From the NCBI GenBank assembly GCA_026168455.1, contig CM047429.1:35076066-35140065 (forward strand): a DNA stretch of 64,000 bases, read 5' to 3'. Of the stretch, positions 63,571-64,000 are shown in pieces (positions within the stretch are counted from its first letter, which is position 1; the number at the start of each line of letters is the position of its first letter). Position numbers and translations under genes: made by a program. The notes under the pieces are model-generated. The model was not told where the DNA came from. It ran no database searches and saw nothing but the letters and a program-made list of their open reading frames with translations. This stretch comes from Theocolax elegans. Its lineage: Eukaryota > Arthropoda > Insecta > Hymenoptera > Cerocephalidae.

Positions 63571-64000
63571 TGTAACGGAGTGAATCTTTGCCGGACCTTG
63601 CTCAGATTCCAGGATTCAGGTTTTAAGGAATTTGAAATAAAGTACCACTATTTATAATAAAGGCTAATTATTATTAAGACTATGTACAGATATATAAAAA
63701 TAAACAAAGATATAGTGTAAGTGCTGCCAGCCCGCCTGGTCTTGGTCGGGTGAAATAGCTAATTAGTCTGTAATCAAAACAAGACAAAATACTTAATTAT
63801 TACGCGATCTACGAACTTTACAATGCTATCTTATAACTAGTTTCCTAAACGGACGCGACTAACGGGTATCGTGTATACTCGCACGGTAATACGGTTCGGG
63901 CAAGTATGTATGTTCACGAGGATACGGTCGGGATAACCCACGTGTGCTCACGAGGGTGCGGTCGGGATAATCTACGTGTGCTCACGAAGATACGGTCGGG
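63571..64000 (-). repeat. 5' LTR of the Gypsy element, cut by the window end
   Basis: 430 bp matching 59090-59519 with 6 substitutions and no indel. Confidence 0.93.

Larger units (their letters stand above)
59090..64000 (-). mobile_element. Ty3/Gypsy LTR retrotransposon, young but deleted in integrase
   Basis: LTRs at 59090-59987 and from 63571 past the window edge, in minus orientation. The two LTRs differ at 6 of the 430 positions that can be compared, so the insertion is recent. Primer site, gag, protease, RT, RNase H and the N-terminal integrase domain are present; the integrase core and C-terminus are missing just before the polypurine tract. A TAA separates protease from RT. Confidence 0.93.

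Overview
This is a stretch of AT-rich eukaryotic DNA, almost certainly from an arthropod and most likely an insect. The evidence is TATA plus TCAGT-type core promoters, short GT-AG introns of 70-80 bp, an R1-clade non-LTR element, an errantivirus-like Gypsy element with env, and a Polinton with arthropod-type capsid genes. That it is hymenopteran is only an impression. No convincing host gene is present apart from one possible 71-bp terminal exon at about 38.9 kb. Nearly everything recognisable is mobile or viral in origin, in nested layers.

Layout. 1-7.4 kb: an LTR-like repeat copy, then a decayed R1-clade non-LTR retrotransposon on the minus strand (ORF1 zinc knuckles, endonuclease, reverse transcriptase). 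9.0-17.8 kb: a decayed errantivirus-like endogenous retrovirus on the plus strand (gag, protease, RT, RNase H, integrase, env). Its gag is split by a fold-back element and its env by a 985-bp TTAA-flanked element; the second LTR-like copy lies at 18.2 kb. 19.4-21.2 kb: a 1.77-kb non-LTR derivative carrying only ORF1, with a perfect 13-bp target duplication. 22.0-36.5 kb: a palindromic element split by an LTR retroelement (gag and env remnants, no pol recognised). That retroelement itself hosts a 1.44-kb long-TIR transposon, three long palindromes at TA microsatellites and a 139-bp TTAA element. 37.5-38.2 kb: another palindrome.

39.65-57.69 kb is the centre of interest: a complete-length Polinton/adintovirus-like provirus of 18,043 bp. 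It has 73-bp perfect terminal inverted repeats and a perfect 6-bp target duplication (CTCTAG). Left to right it carries a minus-strand Ser-rich/Cys-rich protein, a 3-kb non-coding repeat arm, a spliced gene leading into protein-primed DNA polymerase B, a small conserved ORF, a packaging ATPase, an adenovirus pX-like protein, a parvovirus-type phospholipase A2 protein, a chromodomain integrase, a penton-like protein, a basic core-like protein, the major capsid protein, an unknown conserved protein and an adenain-like protease. Together these are a replication, integration, packaging and virion-maturation set. Polymerase, penton and integrase carry inactivating breaks, so this copy looks defective, while the other virion genes keep open frames.

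57.8-64 kb: a relic related to the 37.5-kb palindrome, a truncated copy of the palindrome at 31.7 kb, and a young minus-strand Ty3/Gypsy element (LTRs with 6 differences in 430 bp, tRNA-Lys-type primer site). This Gypsy element has lost most of its integrase and carries a 9-copy, 34-bp minisatellite in its LTR.
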